Assembly (NCBI GenBank): GCA_037176845.1 | Contig: JAYKXP010000020.1 | Location: 558,001 to 622,000, forward strand | DNA from: Paramarasmius palmivorus | Taxonomy: Eukaryota; Basidiomycota; Agaricomycetes; Agaricales; Marasmiaceae | Direction of reading: 5' to 3' | Length of the DNA: 64,000 nucleotides | In this document: piece by piece, positions 20,454 to 32,569 of the stretch | Layout of the letters: every line of letters starts with the position of its first letter | Numbering within the stretch: position 1 is the stretch's first letter | Made by a program: the position numbers and the translations under genes | Notes under the pieces: generated by a model | What the model was told of the DNA's origin: nothing | What the model saw: the letters and a program-made list of their open reading frames with translations, nothing else | Databases searched by the model: none

Positions 20454-20810
20454 AGCATTTGTTTGGAAGACCTATGATACTCTAATCACGCCAGTGTTCC
20501 CTAAGCTCTTGTATATTACAGTAATCCCTCGACTACTTTATTTGTTTAGTTTTGGTTACGTTGAATTGCTCTCCTCGGCAGTACCGATGTGACCGCTGGC
20601 AATGTCCACGCCGCATTATTACCCACAATCCCACCCGACTCTATCTCCGATTTTTTCTCGGTCTCCAAAGGCATTCTTACCACACGTCAAGTTTCATGTT
20701 CTAGCTCTCCAAGCCCGAGGGACAGTCGCTAGTCAGCGCTAGTAAGCATTTACTAAGATGAACACGTGCTTGCACTGGATAATCGCCATTCTTTCACAAT
20801 CCTCGCCTAC

Positions 20811-20817
20811 TATAAAA
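20811..20817 (+). promoter_or_regulatory. TATA box of the thioredoxin gene
   Basis: TATAAAA stands 93 bp before the thioredoxin start, at a normal core-promoter distance for a highly expressed gene. The rest of the 456-bp gap after the F-box gene shows no gene. Confidence 0.6.
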
Positions 20818-20909
20818 GCCGGATCGTGAACTTGTTCCTCTATCAAGCCCTCTTCCGAACTCAAGCACTCAAGTTTCACATCTAGACTCTTTCCACCTCC
20901 CTCGTAAAC

Positions 20910-21405
20910 ATGCCTGTTAAAGCCATCGAGTCATATGATGAGTTCAAGAAGATTGTCGGTATCCGTTTGCCTACCTGATCTCCAACGATATACAACTGAT
21001 GCCCCGCTCGTAGATCAGCTCGGATAAAGTTGTCATAATCGACTTTTGGGCAACCTGGTGTGGACCCTGTAAAATCATCTCGCCAATCTTCGAGCAGTTA
21101 TCCAATCAAGCCCAATTCGCTGAGAGCGTCGAATTCTACAAAGTTGATGTAGATGCGCAGGAAGACATATCTGCCGAAGTTGGAGTTCGTGCAGTGCGTA
21201 ATGTGTGCGCTTCTTTGTTGCGTTTACTGACAGTAGTTTGCTTAGATGCCCACATTTGTCGCGTTCAAGAACGGTCAGAAGCTCGGTGAGCCAGTTGTTG
21301 GTGCAAACCCACAGGCGCTCCAGGTGCGTACTTCCCGAAAGTTCTCAGTTATTTCATACCTACTTGTTCATTTAGGCTCTGGTCAGCAAAGTCGCCAGTT
21401 CATAG
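20910..21405 (+). CDS. TRX: Cytosolic thioredoxin (110 aa)
   Basis: Four exons (20910-20954, 21014-21193, 21246-21323, 21376-21405) give 111 codons, the usual size of a single-domain thioredoxin. The redox site WCGPC occupies residues 30-34 in FWATWCGPCKIISPIFE. The cis-proline loop AMPTF begins at residue 76 and is followed by KNGQKLGEPVVGANP. There is no signal or transit peptide, so the protein should be cytosolic or nuclear. It donates electrons to ribonucleotide reductase, peroxiredoxins and methionine sulfoxide reductases, and is recycled by thioredoxin reductase. The first donor (GTCGGT) is less usual but is the only one that keeps the frame. The gene is convergent with the questin-oxidase-like gene next door. 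Confidence 0.95.
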
Positions 21406-21561
21406 ATGAAAGGACAGCACATCGCATTTATGTCGTCGTGAGTAGTTGTACAGTATCACGGTTGTACCAGTAATCAGTCAGCGCTGAATTTAGTTCAGTC
21501 GCAGTTATATGTACATAAGCGGGACTCGTTATGTATGTACATTCGTCATATCGAGAGTTGG

Positions 21562-23251
21562 TCAATAAACGTTCTCAATAACTTCCCGTCGGTATGTCCT
21601 ACGGTCCCAAAAGGACATCTGATCCGGAAGCTCATCGACCTCTTGCGCAACCCTCTGCGCAGTCAGCATAGCACCTTTCACAAATAGCGTTCCATCGATC
21701 TTGTCCGCCCCAGAAAGCTCTGTGTTGGCAAATTGTCCAGCGTGCACCGACCCATATTTGAGCGCGTAATGGTGCATAGCTCGTTGAAACTTGGACACAT
21801 GGTCGTCCGGGTGCACCAGAGCTTGGTGAATGATGTCCAACCACGGGTTTGGGTTCGTGGATGGCGCAAGCGCGAACTTGGTGGGTGCCGGAACGTGATG
21901 TGGGCCTTCGAAGGCGGGTGAAGTAGCAAAGAAGCTCTCAAAGTCGAGTTGGGGTCTGCCGAGTAGCGTCCAGACTGCGATAAGGACGGCAAAATACGCT
22001 CGAAGAAGGAGTGCTTGTGAGCGTGGCTCAAGCGATGGTACGAGGGATCCCATGAAGACGGAGCTAGTGACGAGGTGCATACTTGTGGCATCGGCATTAG
22101 TTAGCAAGGAGATCACAGGATGAGAGCAACAACTCACCCAACGAAATCAGCGTTATACTCTTTCCCTTCCTCAAATCCAGGAACAACAGACATGACAGTA
22201 GCTGCCCACTCCAATTCTTGTATCTTTTGTTGCATGAGTTCCGGTGAAGGATGCATATCAGGCAGCCAATCGGTGGCATAGTTGGCGCATGCACTGCCAC
22301 ACTTGATGATAATTTGTATGAAAGCGCTGCGGAAATCCTCAAATTTGATCTCGAAACGTTCGTCTTTGAGTACGCGACCAAGAACCGTGAAAGCGTGGAG
22401 GTTATTCTTTGCTGGGCTGGAAGCGCCGTTGACGGTATCAGGCTGGACGAACAGGGATGGGGGTATCATAGCCGCGTTACTGGCTTCATTCACAGCGGTT
22501 TGGGCAAGTCCTAACAAGAGTTCAGCGTCCCTCTTGCCTGGGTCACCAAATTAAACCAAACCTTCTACGACCATGCCCGGTATACCAAATTCTACACCGT
22601 ATCCCACATGAATGATCGCATGCAGTAGTCCTCCGTGGAACCTATTCAACATCTCTGGATGCTTCCCGTCTTTGTTCGTACTCTCAAAGTTGGCCTTGTC
22701 GGAGAACACGTACTCTTCGATTGTAGCCACTGGACCCCGCTCACGGACCACCTCCGTGAAAAAGTCCATATAAGCTTTGTAATACCTAAATCATAGAACC
22801 ATCAGTTGGCGGATAAGGGGTCACCATTGGAGCTCACATGCGATCGCCAAGATGATCAAATACATTCTCCTTGGTGATACTTTCAGCGTTTTCTCCGCCT
22901 ACAGGGACTTGCAGCACGACATGTAGGTCGTACGCGGCTTGAAGAACATTTGCATCAGCTCCGAGAGACCACAAGGCAATGAGGTGGTGGGTCATGTGGC
23001 TACAACAGCGTCCATCTGTCAAAAGCGGCGCCTGAAAGCCAGATCAGCGACACGTACTCATGTCGACCGACAGCATCGTAAAAGATGTGCCAGTTCTCGT
23101 GGTTCAGCTTGAGCAAGTCACGAAGCTTTTGGGTCGCTTCTGGAGTGACCCCTGCAATCCTGGTCGGTGAGGAAAGGAAAGGAGGTGCAGAGGGAACAGG
23201 CCAAAGATCGGGAAATTTTGTTGTACTAGTCGAGTTTGCTTTGATAGACAT
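21562..23251 (-). CDS. Questin-oxidase-like protein, copy 1 (DUF4243 family)
   Basis: Five exons on the minus strand with the same layout as copies 2 and 3. The product starts MSIKANSTSTTKFPDLWPVP and carries LLKLNHENWHIFYDAVGRHE, then HMTHHLIALWSLGADANVLQ. Next come MLNRFHGGLLHAIIHVGYGVEFGIPGM and DWLPDMHPSPEL, and the end is QMSFWDRRTYRREVIENVY. His-rich helices of this kind define the questin oxidase/AflY family, whose characterised members perform Baeyer-Villiger-type ring opening in aromatic polyketide pathways. The basidiomycete members have no known substrate. There is no signal peptide, so it is probably cytosolic. No polyketide synthase is in the window, so a biosynthetic cluster is not supported. 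All exons are in frame, and the copy looks functional. Confidence 0.85.
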
Positions 23252-23646
23252 CTTGGAGAATGTGGATATGATATCCAGCTGCCTCCATATGTGTATTTAT
23301 ATGTGTCTCAAACGACTGCGTGACCTCCGGATAGCAATGAGTCATCGTCACCGACTCTGGACGTCGCTTTGCCCAGTCCTATTCCCACCCAAGTTGACCT
23401 GTGGTCGTGACCAATTAAGAAAAGCTGCTTCCTCGTGACAGTTGATTTGAAAGTCCTGAGAACGAGGTGTTCTTCGAGTCTGATTACTACGCCCCAGAAC
23501 GGATAAAATATGTGGGATTTCGCCGCCGAGGCTCTACGCCAGCACACGGCATGGGTCGAATCAAAAGATGTAAGACCACCGGCAAGCAAAGAACTTGACG
23601 GTGCGAATGGAAATACTAGACGATGCAGGCTGCGTTAGAATTGAGG
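23252..23646. other. Short interval without a gene, promoter side of questin-oxidase-like copy 1
   Basis: This 395-bp stretch holds the 5' flank of copy 1 and the 3' end of the unknown gene to the right. I see no additional coding signal. Confidence 0.5.
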
Positions 23647-24807
23647 TCAAGGTGGTGACGAAAGAAGCATGAGATGCGTGCACTCGACTAGCATTTGATT
23701 CGTGATCTGGCTGAGGAAGTCCACTGCGTGTATAGACGTTAGCGGCGATCCAAGTATAGAAAAGTGAATTACATGCCAGCTGTTCCCTCTGGTCCATAAC
23801 GCAATATGCCATTCATAAGAATCGGAGGGATATAACCGCCAACGCCCACGTATTGCGCCCGGCACATGAACTTGTCTGAATTCAAAGTTTGAGTGGAGAA
23901 CAGTCAAGTCATCTAGTTTCCTTGATCAGCAAAGAGCCCTTACATGTAACGTGTGACACCATGTGCCCTGGCTGTGTTATCAGAACGCCTTGCCAGTAGT
24001 TCAATCAATGGATCCACTCTCTTCTTCAACTCGTTTTGATCGCCTCGGGCATAGATGACTGGTGTAAAACAAATCAGCGTCAATATGAGAGCCGAAAGGG
24101 TAGACTACAAACCAACACAGTTGACCGAAAGCAACTAGTACTCGAACAAGCACCGACTTCACTACCCTGACCGAAGCTTTCGCCAACTGCCACTCTTGAC
24201 GTTTTGAATTCTTTTCCGTATCGTATCCTCGTCTTCATCGTCCTTCCAACCTTCCAACCCTCTGACATATCTTGCAGGCCATTGAGGTAACATTGTTACG
24301 AAGACCTATATTTTTCGGCCTCATGCCTCAACGAAAACACTAGGGTTTTCATTAACGGGCAGTCTTTCTCGGAAGTGCCACTAAGACATCTCAGGTTGGA
24401 ATCTTTGCTTCAGTTACAGATCAGATTTCAGGATGAACTCTCAGTGCAAACGACGTACCTTTGCCGCCTCCCGTCTGAAATTCTTCATGAGGTCCCGGTA
24501 GTTGGTTTCTGCAGGAAGTATATGGTCATAGAATTGTAGAAGCGCTTCATCGAAATTGTTGAAACGTTGAGGAGAAATGGAAGCCTATGATGAGTAGAAA
24601 AGGCGAATTTCACACGCTGCTACTACCCACACTCTCAATCTGGCTCGTACTATTTCGATGCCTGGCGCTTCAGCCTGTACGAAACTGGAAGCTCAGCCTG
24701 GGCTGAATCAACGCCTCCCAACCACAATGTGACGCGACCTATTCATGAATGATGTATTCCAGGTCAACTTCATGATGGACCAGGGGTATGTTGCGCATGT
24801 CGAGCAT
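23647..24807 (-). CDS. Multi-exon protein of unknown family
   Basis: On the minus strand, coding segments with canonical borders follow each other. They begin with MLDMRNIPLVHHEVDLEYIIHE (24807 downward), AEAPGIEIVRARLRVW, and SISPQRFNNFDEALLQFYDH with LPAETNYRDLMKNFRREAAK. After these come LPQWPARYVRGLEGWKDDEDE with TIRKRIQNVK, then DQNELKKRVDPLIELLARRS. The last exon holds GRWRLYPSDSYEWHIALW and ends at TGA 23647. Several joins, above all between 24440-24300 and 24150-24060, could not be fixed. The sequence is charged and helical, without a signal peptide. I do not recognise it. The start could lie further upstream. The segments may also belong to two neighbouring genes. Confidence 0.42.
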
Positions 24808-25123
24808 GGATGCAAGAAAAACTCTGTTGGCCAAGCTTCAAGATGATACCATCGGCAGGGACAACCTTTTAGCCATGGGAAAGTGGATGGCTTCTGGCTC
24901 GTATAATCCGTTGTGGCATCGACCATGTCTCACGACGGGCATTGTCCTGCGCGAAATGACCATTTTTTTGAGATAGCGTTGTGCATATCACGCTCTTCGG
25001 CCCGTCGGGTGCAATTACCACCCAGCAAACATGCGCAATATCAAGTACCAAGTACCAAGTATTAAGGCCCTACTTCAAGTCCCCAGGTCTTTTTCCCGAC
25101 CACTCTTGCTTCCATCCGTTCTC

Positions 25124-27802
25124 ATGGTGTTCTCCAGAGCCAGGCTCCTCGCACTCCTCTGCACTGTAGGCCTTTGCCTGGCTAGTCCCGCACCAGCAGA
25201 TCCATGCACGACTATAGCAGGCCAAAAATGGGTTTCTCCTCGGGACCTCAAGGCATGTTATGAATCTTTCGAACTTGATCCAGCCGTAAAGGATAATGTA
25301 CGTATACTTATCAGTGTTTTGTCATCTCCTTGTCATTCTATTCTATAGATCATCGATGTCATTGAAAAGACACTCGCCTTCCACACATCAGTTAACTATC
25401 AAATACAGGCCCCGCCTCCCTTTGAAGAAGATGTACGTGAAGACATCATTGCCGACTTGGAAAGGATTCGAAGTCAGCCTTATGTGTCGGAGTATCAGTT
25501 CCACATCGACGTGTCGCGAGCGTTAAAGAGATTGCAGGATGGTCATTGTGTTTGGATCTACTCATGCTATGTGAGAGATTTTTTTGCGTTGTTTTGTGTA
25601 CGACAGCTGACGTACCGTAACATATATAGGATTGTGAGCCAGAGTCTCTGCACACCGTTCTTGTCAAACTCACCCAATAATAGCGGCATTCGTCAATTAC
25701 CTTCCTGTTCCACTAGTCCTGCTAACTGATGACGGCGGTGAACAAAACATTCATATCGCACCAGAAGCATTCTCGGTAGCCGCGAAGGAATTTGCAGATC
25801 AGATTGACGTATGGCAAAATTCGCTACAAGGACAGTTAAAAGGGAATCTAGCCTCCGTGAGTATTTCCAACCTCTTCAGTTCCCGCTTTCTCTGGATTTT
25901 TTACATGTTTCGCAGCTCAACGGCGCCAAAGTTCTTGCGATAAATGGAAAGGATCCTTGGCATGCTGTAAATGCGAATGCGGCCATTACTGGTGGATTTC
26001 AGGGATTCGGAACAAGGCAGAACTCGTACGCTGTTTTTGTCTGGTTTTCGGCAGTGATTAATCAATCTGCCCAGGTTCTTTGCCTCCTATCAACACTTCG
26101 TATATACGTTTAATTACGCTCTTGGAGACTTCGCACAGCAGGCGCTCCCACTCGACGAGTCAGTCACTCTGACATTGGTTCGCGTCAATGAAACGTCCTC
26201 CCTTACTGTTGAGGTATGGTATGTACTCACTTTGCTGAGCGTCTCAATGATTAACATTGTACCTCAGATCCCTTATCGCGCCCGTATGAGTCTTGGCACA
26301 GGCAGCTTCACCGACAGTGCTTCTTACCGTACCAATAACTGCGCTGCTCAACCCTGGACCAATGGCGGGGACATCTACGCGCCGTCGTTTGCACCAGCTG
26401 AAGAGAACAAGGAAGTGACCAAATTCCGACAACAGCCCTCACCGCGATTGGAAAGGAGACAATTAATCAACGTGATGTTGGATGATACACCGTTAACAAA
26501 CATTGTTCTTCCACAGGAGCTGCAACCCACTCAGGAACCTCTAGATGTAGTAATTGGTGCTGGTCAATTCTATATGCTGGACGACAGGACGGGTGTTCTG
26601 GCTTTGGGTAGTTTTGCTAGTTCTGACACCTTTACCATGCAAGAAGGTCTTCTTGATGGTCTAATTGGCTTGAAGAGTAGGGGTGCAGAAAGGCTGATTG
26701 TTGATGTCACCAACAATGGCGGTGGCTACATTTGTGTAGCACACGTGAGGTCTTATGGGGTTGTTCTACCACCATGAAAAGCTAATTTCCTTTCTACAGT
26801 GGCTGCATAGGATCATTGCTGGTCCTAAAGATACAACTGTTCCTCAAGCAGGTCTCGACACCAAGGCACGCAACTCACCATTGGCCAGAGAAATCGTAGA
26901 CGCGATTATCAAGGACAATAGGTTCGCGAACGCAGCCCTATAATTCCTGGGACGCTCTCATATTTAATTACAGAGATCCAGGCGGCTTGCTTGTTTATAA
27001 CCCAAGTCGTTGGGCGGATGCTTCCGGCCGGCGGTTCGATACTGACGAGAACTGGCTGATTCCGCCGGTGAACATCACGATCAACGGAAGACCTGACCAG
27101 TTTAGTCAACGGTGAGTCCGTTTGCATATCTCGACATTCAGTACGTCTTACGGTCTTAATAGACTTGGACAAGAATGTCAACCTGACGAATTTACCACAG
27201 CTCGGATGCCACCTGATACTGCGCTATTTGACACCACCAAGGTGGCAATTGTGTCAAACGGACGATGCGCCAGTTCATGCTCGCTATTCAGCGTATGTTC
27301 AACTTCACTGGACCCTGAATCTCGCTGACCATCTCTCGTCTTCACAGATCACTATGGCCAAACTTCAAGGTGCCAAGACTGTCGTATTTGGCGGGAAGAA
27401 GGACGTGAGGCAACAATACTGCGGTGTTGTCGGAGGCCAATCACTTGATTTCAGCTTTATCAATTCAGAAATTAAGGTGAGCGTTCCTGGTCTAACTTTG
27501 AACAAGTGCTGACTGAGGCATATCTAGACCACTCACTTGAAGGACGACCCTGCAGCGCCTCCCGAGCTTTTGGTCAATGGTGTACAAGGAATTACCTGGC
27601 GTCTCGGCTTCGGTTTGGATAATAAAGAGACCCCGGAAGGTAGCTCTCTCGTGTCTACTTCCATCCATCAGAGATATTAAAAGACTCCTTTGTAGAATGG
27701 CAAGATCACCCAGCGGACTTCAATTTGCCCGTCACTGTGGATATCGTCAACAATCCCGCAAAAGTCTGGCAAGCCGTAGCTCAGCTCGTCTTTGACAGCT
27801 AA
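25124..27802 (+). CDS. Secreted S41-family peptidase (CPAF-like), copy 1
   Basis: The start ATG 25124 opens a signal peptide (MVFSRARLLALLCTVGLCLA followed by SPAPADPC). Some twelve short-intron exons follow. Recognisable blocks are KWVSPRDLKACYESF, ALKRLQDGHCVWIYSCYD, NYLPVPLVLLTDD, GAKVLAINGKDPW, IVDVTNNGGGYICVAH and the serine loop VSNGRCASSCSLFS, where the nucleophile of S41/tail-specific proteases is expected. The end is VWQAVAQLVFDS. S41 enzymes are Ser/Lys proteases. The CPAF-like fungal branch is secreted and poorly characterised. The intron positions match copy 2 at 56.4-59.1 kb, including the odd intron after CYD. The gene looks intact. The exact protein substrate is unknown. Confidence 0.85.
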
Positions 27803-27973
27803 ACGCCGCCACTCAACGAACTCAAGTAGAGGACGAGAGCTCAAGACTGCAATTGGTGTGCGTACGAAGTACTTGCTCGTGCCACGTGTAATAAACGATA
27901 TGTATATTCAACTTTCAAGGGTCCATGACTTTACAATGGATCTAGCAGAATTTACGGCGCACTGTCATGTCCA

Positions 27974-29672
27974 CTAGTAAATCTCCTCAGTCACATCCCG
28001 CTGGAAGGACCTGCGATCCCAGAATGTCATGTGTGGCGCATGTGGGAGCTCCTCTACTTCTCGCCCGATCCTTTGTGCAGCCAGCGCAGCACCTCGCACA
28101 AACAACGACCCGTCAATCTTCTCCGAACCCGCCAACTCGGTATTCGCGAAATACCCAGCGTGGACCGATCCATACTTAACGGCGTAGTGATACATGGCGC
28201 GTTGAAACTTGGCTAAATGATCATCTGGGTGAACGATAGCCTGTTGAAGGATCTCCAACCATGGGTTTGGATTCGTGGAGGGCGCGAGGACGAACTTGGT
28301 CGGTGCAGGAATATAGTGCGGACCCTCGAATTCAAGAGGAGCACCAAAAAAGTTTCCGAAATCGGGTTCTGGTTTACCGAGCATGGCCCAAACCGCGAGG
28401 ATGAGGGAGAAGTAGGCGCGGAGTAGCAGGGCTTGGGAGCGAGGGGTCAATGAAGGTACGAGAGATCCCAAGAATAGAGAGCTGGTGACAAAATGCATAC
28501 TATATCATTTTGTGCTCCGTTAGCGATTAGATAACCAAACAGTAAAAAAAAAACTTACGCAATAAAGTCAGCGTTGTACTCTTTACCCTCTTCATACCCC
28601 GCCAAAACACACATAATAGTGATAGCCCATTCTAATTCCTGGATCTTGCGTTGTACGAGTTCGGGTGAGGGTTGCATATCTAGCAACCAGTCTCCGGCGT
28701 GATCGACGCTAGCAGCACCACACGCAGCAGACGGAGCTGTGTAGGTCCCAACTGTTCCAGTGCGTCTGACTTCGAGACGATTGTCCTTGAGCGCGCGTCC
28801 GAGGATGGTCAGTGCATGAACATTCTTCTCCTTGCCCGGACTCTTGTTGGTACCGTCAACGGTGAAGAGAGATTCTGGGACGACAGTAGCACTGTTGTCA
28901 TCCGTGACGGCGGCTTGCGCAAGACCTAGAAAATCGAGGCTTTAGCCCGACCCCATTCTGTTGAGTGGTGTAAACGAACCTTCCACAAACATTCCCGGAA
29001 GCCCAAATTCCACTCCATAGCCGACGTGAATGACCGAATGCAAGAGTCCCCCAATGAACCTGCTCAACATCTCCGGATGCTTCCCATGAACGTTCTTGCT
29101 GCCAAAATTGGCCCAGTCGGAGAAGACATATTCTTCCACCGCAGCGACGCCGCCCTTCTCACGAACGACTTCCGAGAAAAAGACTAGGTAGGCTTTGTAG
29201 TAACTGGACCAAGGACTCGTCAGTCAAGAAAGCCAGGTATGACTAGACGGGCACTACCCACGTTCTGTCACCGAGATGATCAAACACGTTCTCTTTGGTG
29301 ATACGCTCGGCTTGCTCGCCACCAACAGGACTCTGCAGAGGGACATGAACATCGTACGCGTCTTGGAGAACCTTTGCGTCGGCTCCTAGGGACCACAAGG
29401 CGAGAAGGTGGTGCGCCATATGACTAGTAGAAAAAATTGGTTAGCGAATGGGAAGACAGCCGCGAACGTGCAACATACTCATGGCGACCAACAGCGTCGT
29501 AAAAGATATGCCAGTTGTCGTGGTTCAGCTTGAGCAAGTCCCGAAGCTTCTGCGTCGACTCGGGATTGACTCCAGCGACCCTAGTGGGCGAGGACGCAAA
29601 GGGTGGCGCAGACGGGACAGGCCAGAGGTCGACGAACTTGGTTTGAGTGCTGTTGTTGGTTTTGGTAGACAT
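27974..29672 (-). CDS. Questin-oxidase-like protein, copy 2 (DUF4243 family)
   Basis: Same five-exon plan as copy 1. It starts MSTKTNNSTQTKFVDLWPVP and continues with RDLLKLNHDNWHIFYDAVGR, an HMAHHLLALWSLGADAKVLQ exon and MLSRFIGGLLHSVIHVGYGV. The final exon starts MHFVTSSLFLGSLVPSL and ends FWDRRSFQRDVTEEIY. The family is known for oxidative C-C cleavage of anthraquinone-type substrates (questin oxidase, AflY). Its role here is not established. The fourth exon differs more from copies 1 and 3 than the other exons do (around 28690-28930), which suggests relaxed constraint there. The gene is convergent with S41 copy 1, their stops being only about 170 bp apart. Confidence 0.85.
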
Positions 29673-31393
29673 GTCGATGGTTGTAACTGTGTTTAAGAAA
29701 CGATAGTTGTCCGACCATGGCCAGTAGCTTGAGTATATATACCACTTCCCAAACGACAGTCCTGAACTCCCTGCGTGACACGATGAGTAAACCAGCCACC
29801 ACTCGCAAGACCCGGATTGGGTTAACGTGAATCAGCAGGGGCTCCGCTAGAATCTAGGTGAGGGACACGGGCTTGTTCGTCGTGACGTTAGTGAGCCATT
29901 GTGGCCAAGGACCAACGGGTAAAATGGCTGGTGTTTCGCCGGTGACTGGACTAGCCACCCCACGCCAAAAGTGTAGAGTGTGCAGTGATGGTACTTGGCC
30001 AACGGCTAACAACCGAGAGAAGCGTGACTATCAGTAATGTCGAGGGCGTGATCGACAACACCACGAGATTGAGTGAATTGTAGGCTTTGTCATTCGAGCG
30101 GTGAACTGCGGATCCGTTGACGTCGATATCTTGGTAGCGAAATACAAGAAGTCACATTGGATACTGATTCCTGAAGCAACTCGTTCAGGGTCTCAAGCAT
30201 CTACCAATGAAGACGGCGTGATTATTAGGCGAGATCTGTGAGGCATGAAAATCAGTGTCAAATTGAACTAAAGGTCAAGGTGAGCTACACGCCAAGCGCA
30301 CCATTCACGTCCATTCACTCCTTCAGCAAGAGATTAGAAACAGTATGACACTTTTGCCGTTTATGCGAGGGATTCTGTGCGTCCGTTGTCAACGAAATCT
30401 TCATAATATTGACCTCGGACTCTGTAACTGCAAAACCACCGATTCTACTCCTTCGGCCGATAGGTACGACGAGACGAAGCGAGGGCCGAGTTCATATCGC
30501 GTGCACAGATCGGAGACATCTCGTCGTTTAGAAGGAATCGGGTATTGTACAAAGAATGAAAAGGTCTGGGTAGATGGGCCGAGTGACTATCTTTAGGGCG
30601 CTGACGCGGTTGAGGTTTTGAACCTAAGAGGCTGCGTCGTAGGAGAAACAAAGATGTCCTACGGCGTGTCTTCGTATCACAAGCCGCTTTCATGCCTGCC
30701 CCATTGGTCGGTGATATCCCAAAGAGCTAGCGTAGCGGCACCCATACCATGCTTCTTCTGCGACCTAAACTGGAGCGATTGTACCAGATACTAACACCCA
30801 GACGACGGCCTGAATCGTAAGGGCATTGAGAACGAGGAACGGTTGCACATGGATTTGGATACACACCGTGTTGGGGTTTTCCAGGAAGGTCTTGGACCAC
30901 AACGCTATGACCTATCTCCATGTGTTGACCGTAAAGAATGGTGAAAGCCTTCATTCGGGTGGTTCAGCGGAACGTTCGATGAGAGCCTACAAGTGGGGAT
31001 GAGAACCCTTGTTCGTGACTGTAGCACTGACACTTACCGAACAAACGACCGGAAAAAACGTCCCTGGTAGCTCATCCAAGGCTGAAGTAGGGATTCTTCT
31101 CGTGCACGAATAATGTTAAGACCTAAAACGAAGATTCACGTTAGCATGGACACCTCATAGACCGACGTTCACGCACCGACAAGTCGTGGATCGTGGTGTT
31201 TTTGTTAGCGTTGGGTAGGGACCCGCAAGAAGCACTCTAATCCCCAATGCTCATTGTCGATATCGGGTCTAAGCAGCTCCCAACTAGGCCATGATCGTTT
31301 TCAAAGGGGTTTCGGTGAAGGACAAAAAGCAAGTTGTCCAACGAGCTATGATTTCGGGATTGTGGTTCTGCTCCTTTGCCATCCGGAAACAAA
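29673..31393. other. 1.7-kb interval without a confident gene
   Basis: The left part is the promoter side of questin-oxidase-like copy 2. Between about 31365 and 30700 the minus strand holds short coding-like segments separated by GT-AG borders (for example MAKEQNHNPEIIARWTTCFL and ARERRSM-like pieces), but I cannot join them into one protein of a known family. The rest shows nothing I can name. Confidence 0.4.
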
Positions 31394-31844
31394 CTAGGCG
31401 TTGGAAACGATACGGATCATTGGCCTTCTTCGTGCTTCGTATGTCTTGATCGAGATTTCAACTACACGAGATGAAAATGGTTGTGAGCCAGAATGAAGGG
31501 TTGTTTTGACGTTGGAACGCACCATTACTACGTATCTCCAACGATGTTTCTCCCTGTTCAATGTGCCTGAGTAAAAATTGCCCATCGTCCAAGGTCCAAT
31601 GTTGCACTGGAAGGTCGCCTGGCGTTTCTGGAAAGAGGAGAGATATGATTCACCCAGGTCATGATTGTTCACCGGATATCTCAAAGAGAATAACAGAATC
31701 GTGCAGAAAAACATCGTCGGCTGGAAGCTTCCCAGACGGGACCATGGGGTAAAACCCAGGAGTGAAAATTTTCGTGTTCGGTATTGAACATGATTGTTGA
31801 GGGAAGAGATTTCGTATCAGCGCTTCGCGCAAACTCGATAGCAT
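31394..31844 (-). CDS. Small spliced gene of unknown function (114 aa)
   Basis: Three exons (31844-31673, 31627-31523, 31461-31394) join through two GT-AG introns into exactly 115 codons. The product reads MLSSLREALIRNLFPQQ at the start, then KIFTPGFYPMVPSGKLPADD, VILFEISETPGDLPVQHW, LDDGQFLLRHIEQGETSLEI and ends RPMIRIVSNA. The alternation of hydrophobic and polar residues suggests a beta-rich fold. I do not recognise the family. It lies just downstream of histone H2B on the same strand, about 130 bp away. Confidence 0.42.
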
Positions 31845-31972
31845 CACTACCTCCAGCGAGTTGAGTATTTATAATGTGAGATTATAAATATAGGTAAATG
31901 GTACAGGATACAATACAAGCGTAGGCAAAAGGCAAAATGAGAATGAGACCAGGAAACCCTCCGACAATTTAT

Positions 31973-32569
31973 CTACTTGGCACCCGCTGATGAGTACTGT
32001 TGAAGGAAAAGTCAGAGTCGTGAAGAGGATAAAGGACAAAGGTAAACGAACCTTGGTTACCGACTTGGTTCCCTCAGAGATAGCGTGCTTGGCGAGTTCA
32101 CCAGGAAGAATGAGACGGACAGATGTTTGGATTTCTCGCGATGAGATGGTCGACTTTTTGGAGTAGGTAGCGAGTTCTAAAAGCAACAAGTTAGATTGAG
32201 ATCACCAAGTTAAAAAGGCAAACACGTACTGGAAGCCTCTGTAGCAATCCGCTCGAAGATATCGTTGACGAAGGAGTTGAGAATGGCCATCGCCTTGTTG
32301 GAGATACCAGTGTCTGGGTGGACCTGCTTGAGGACTAAAGAGAACAAGTTAGAAACCGTCAAGTACAAAAACGCGTAAGAAAACTAACCCTTGTAAATGT
32401 AAGAAGAGTAAGTCTCCTTTCTGGTCTTCTTGCGCTTCTTCTTCTCGCCGTCAGCGGGCGCAGGCTTTGAAGTCTTCTTCGCGGCCTTGCTACCCTCAGT
32501 CTTGGCGGGAGCCTTGCTAGCAGTGGAGGCAGGAGCCTTTCCGGCAGTGGAAGCGGGTTTGGGTGCCAT
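31973..32569 (-). CDS. HTB1: Histone H2B
   Basis: Four exons on the minus strand. The Lys/Ala/Pro-rich tail ([15 protein letters not shown] ... [19 protein letters not shown]) leads into the histone fold [55 protein letters not shown] and [20 protein letters not shown], with the end TKYSSAGAK. H2B pairs with H2A in the nucleosome core. The C-terminal helix holds the conserved Lys ([12 protein letters not shown]), the site of Bre1/Rad6 monoubiquitination in fungi. It is divergent from H2A over a 296-bp promoter, the usual fungal arrangement for balanced S-phase expression. Confidence 0.97.

Noticed and set aside
23309..23589. Minus-strand frame of 93 codons at 23308-23589
   Set aside because: It lies between two genes, has no conserved motif, and appears only as a shadow in the promoter side of questin-oxidase-like copy 1.
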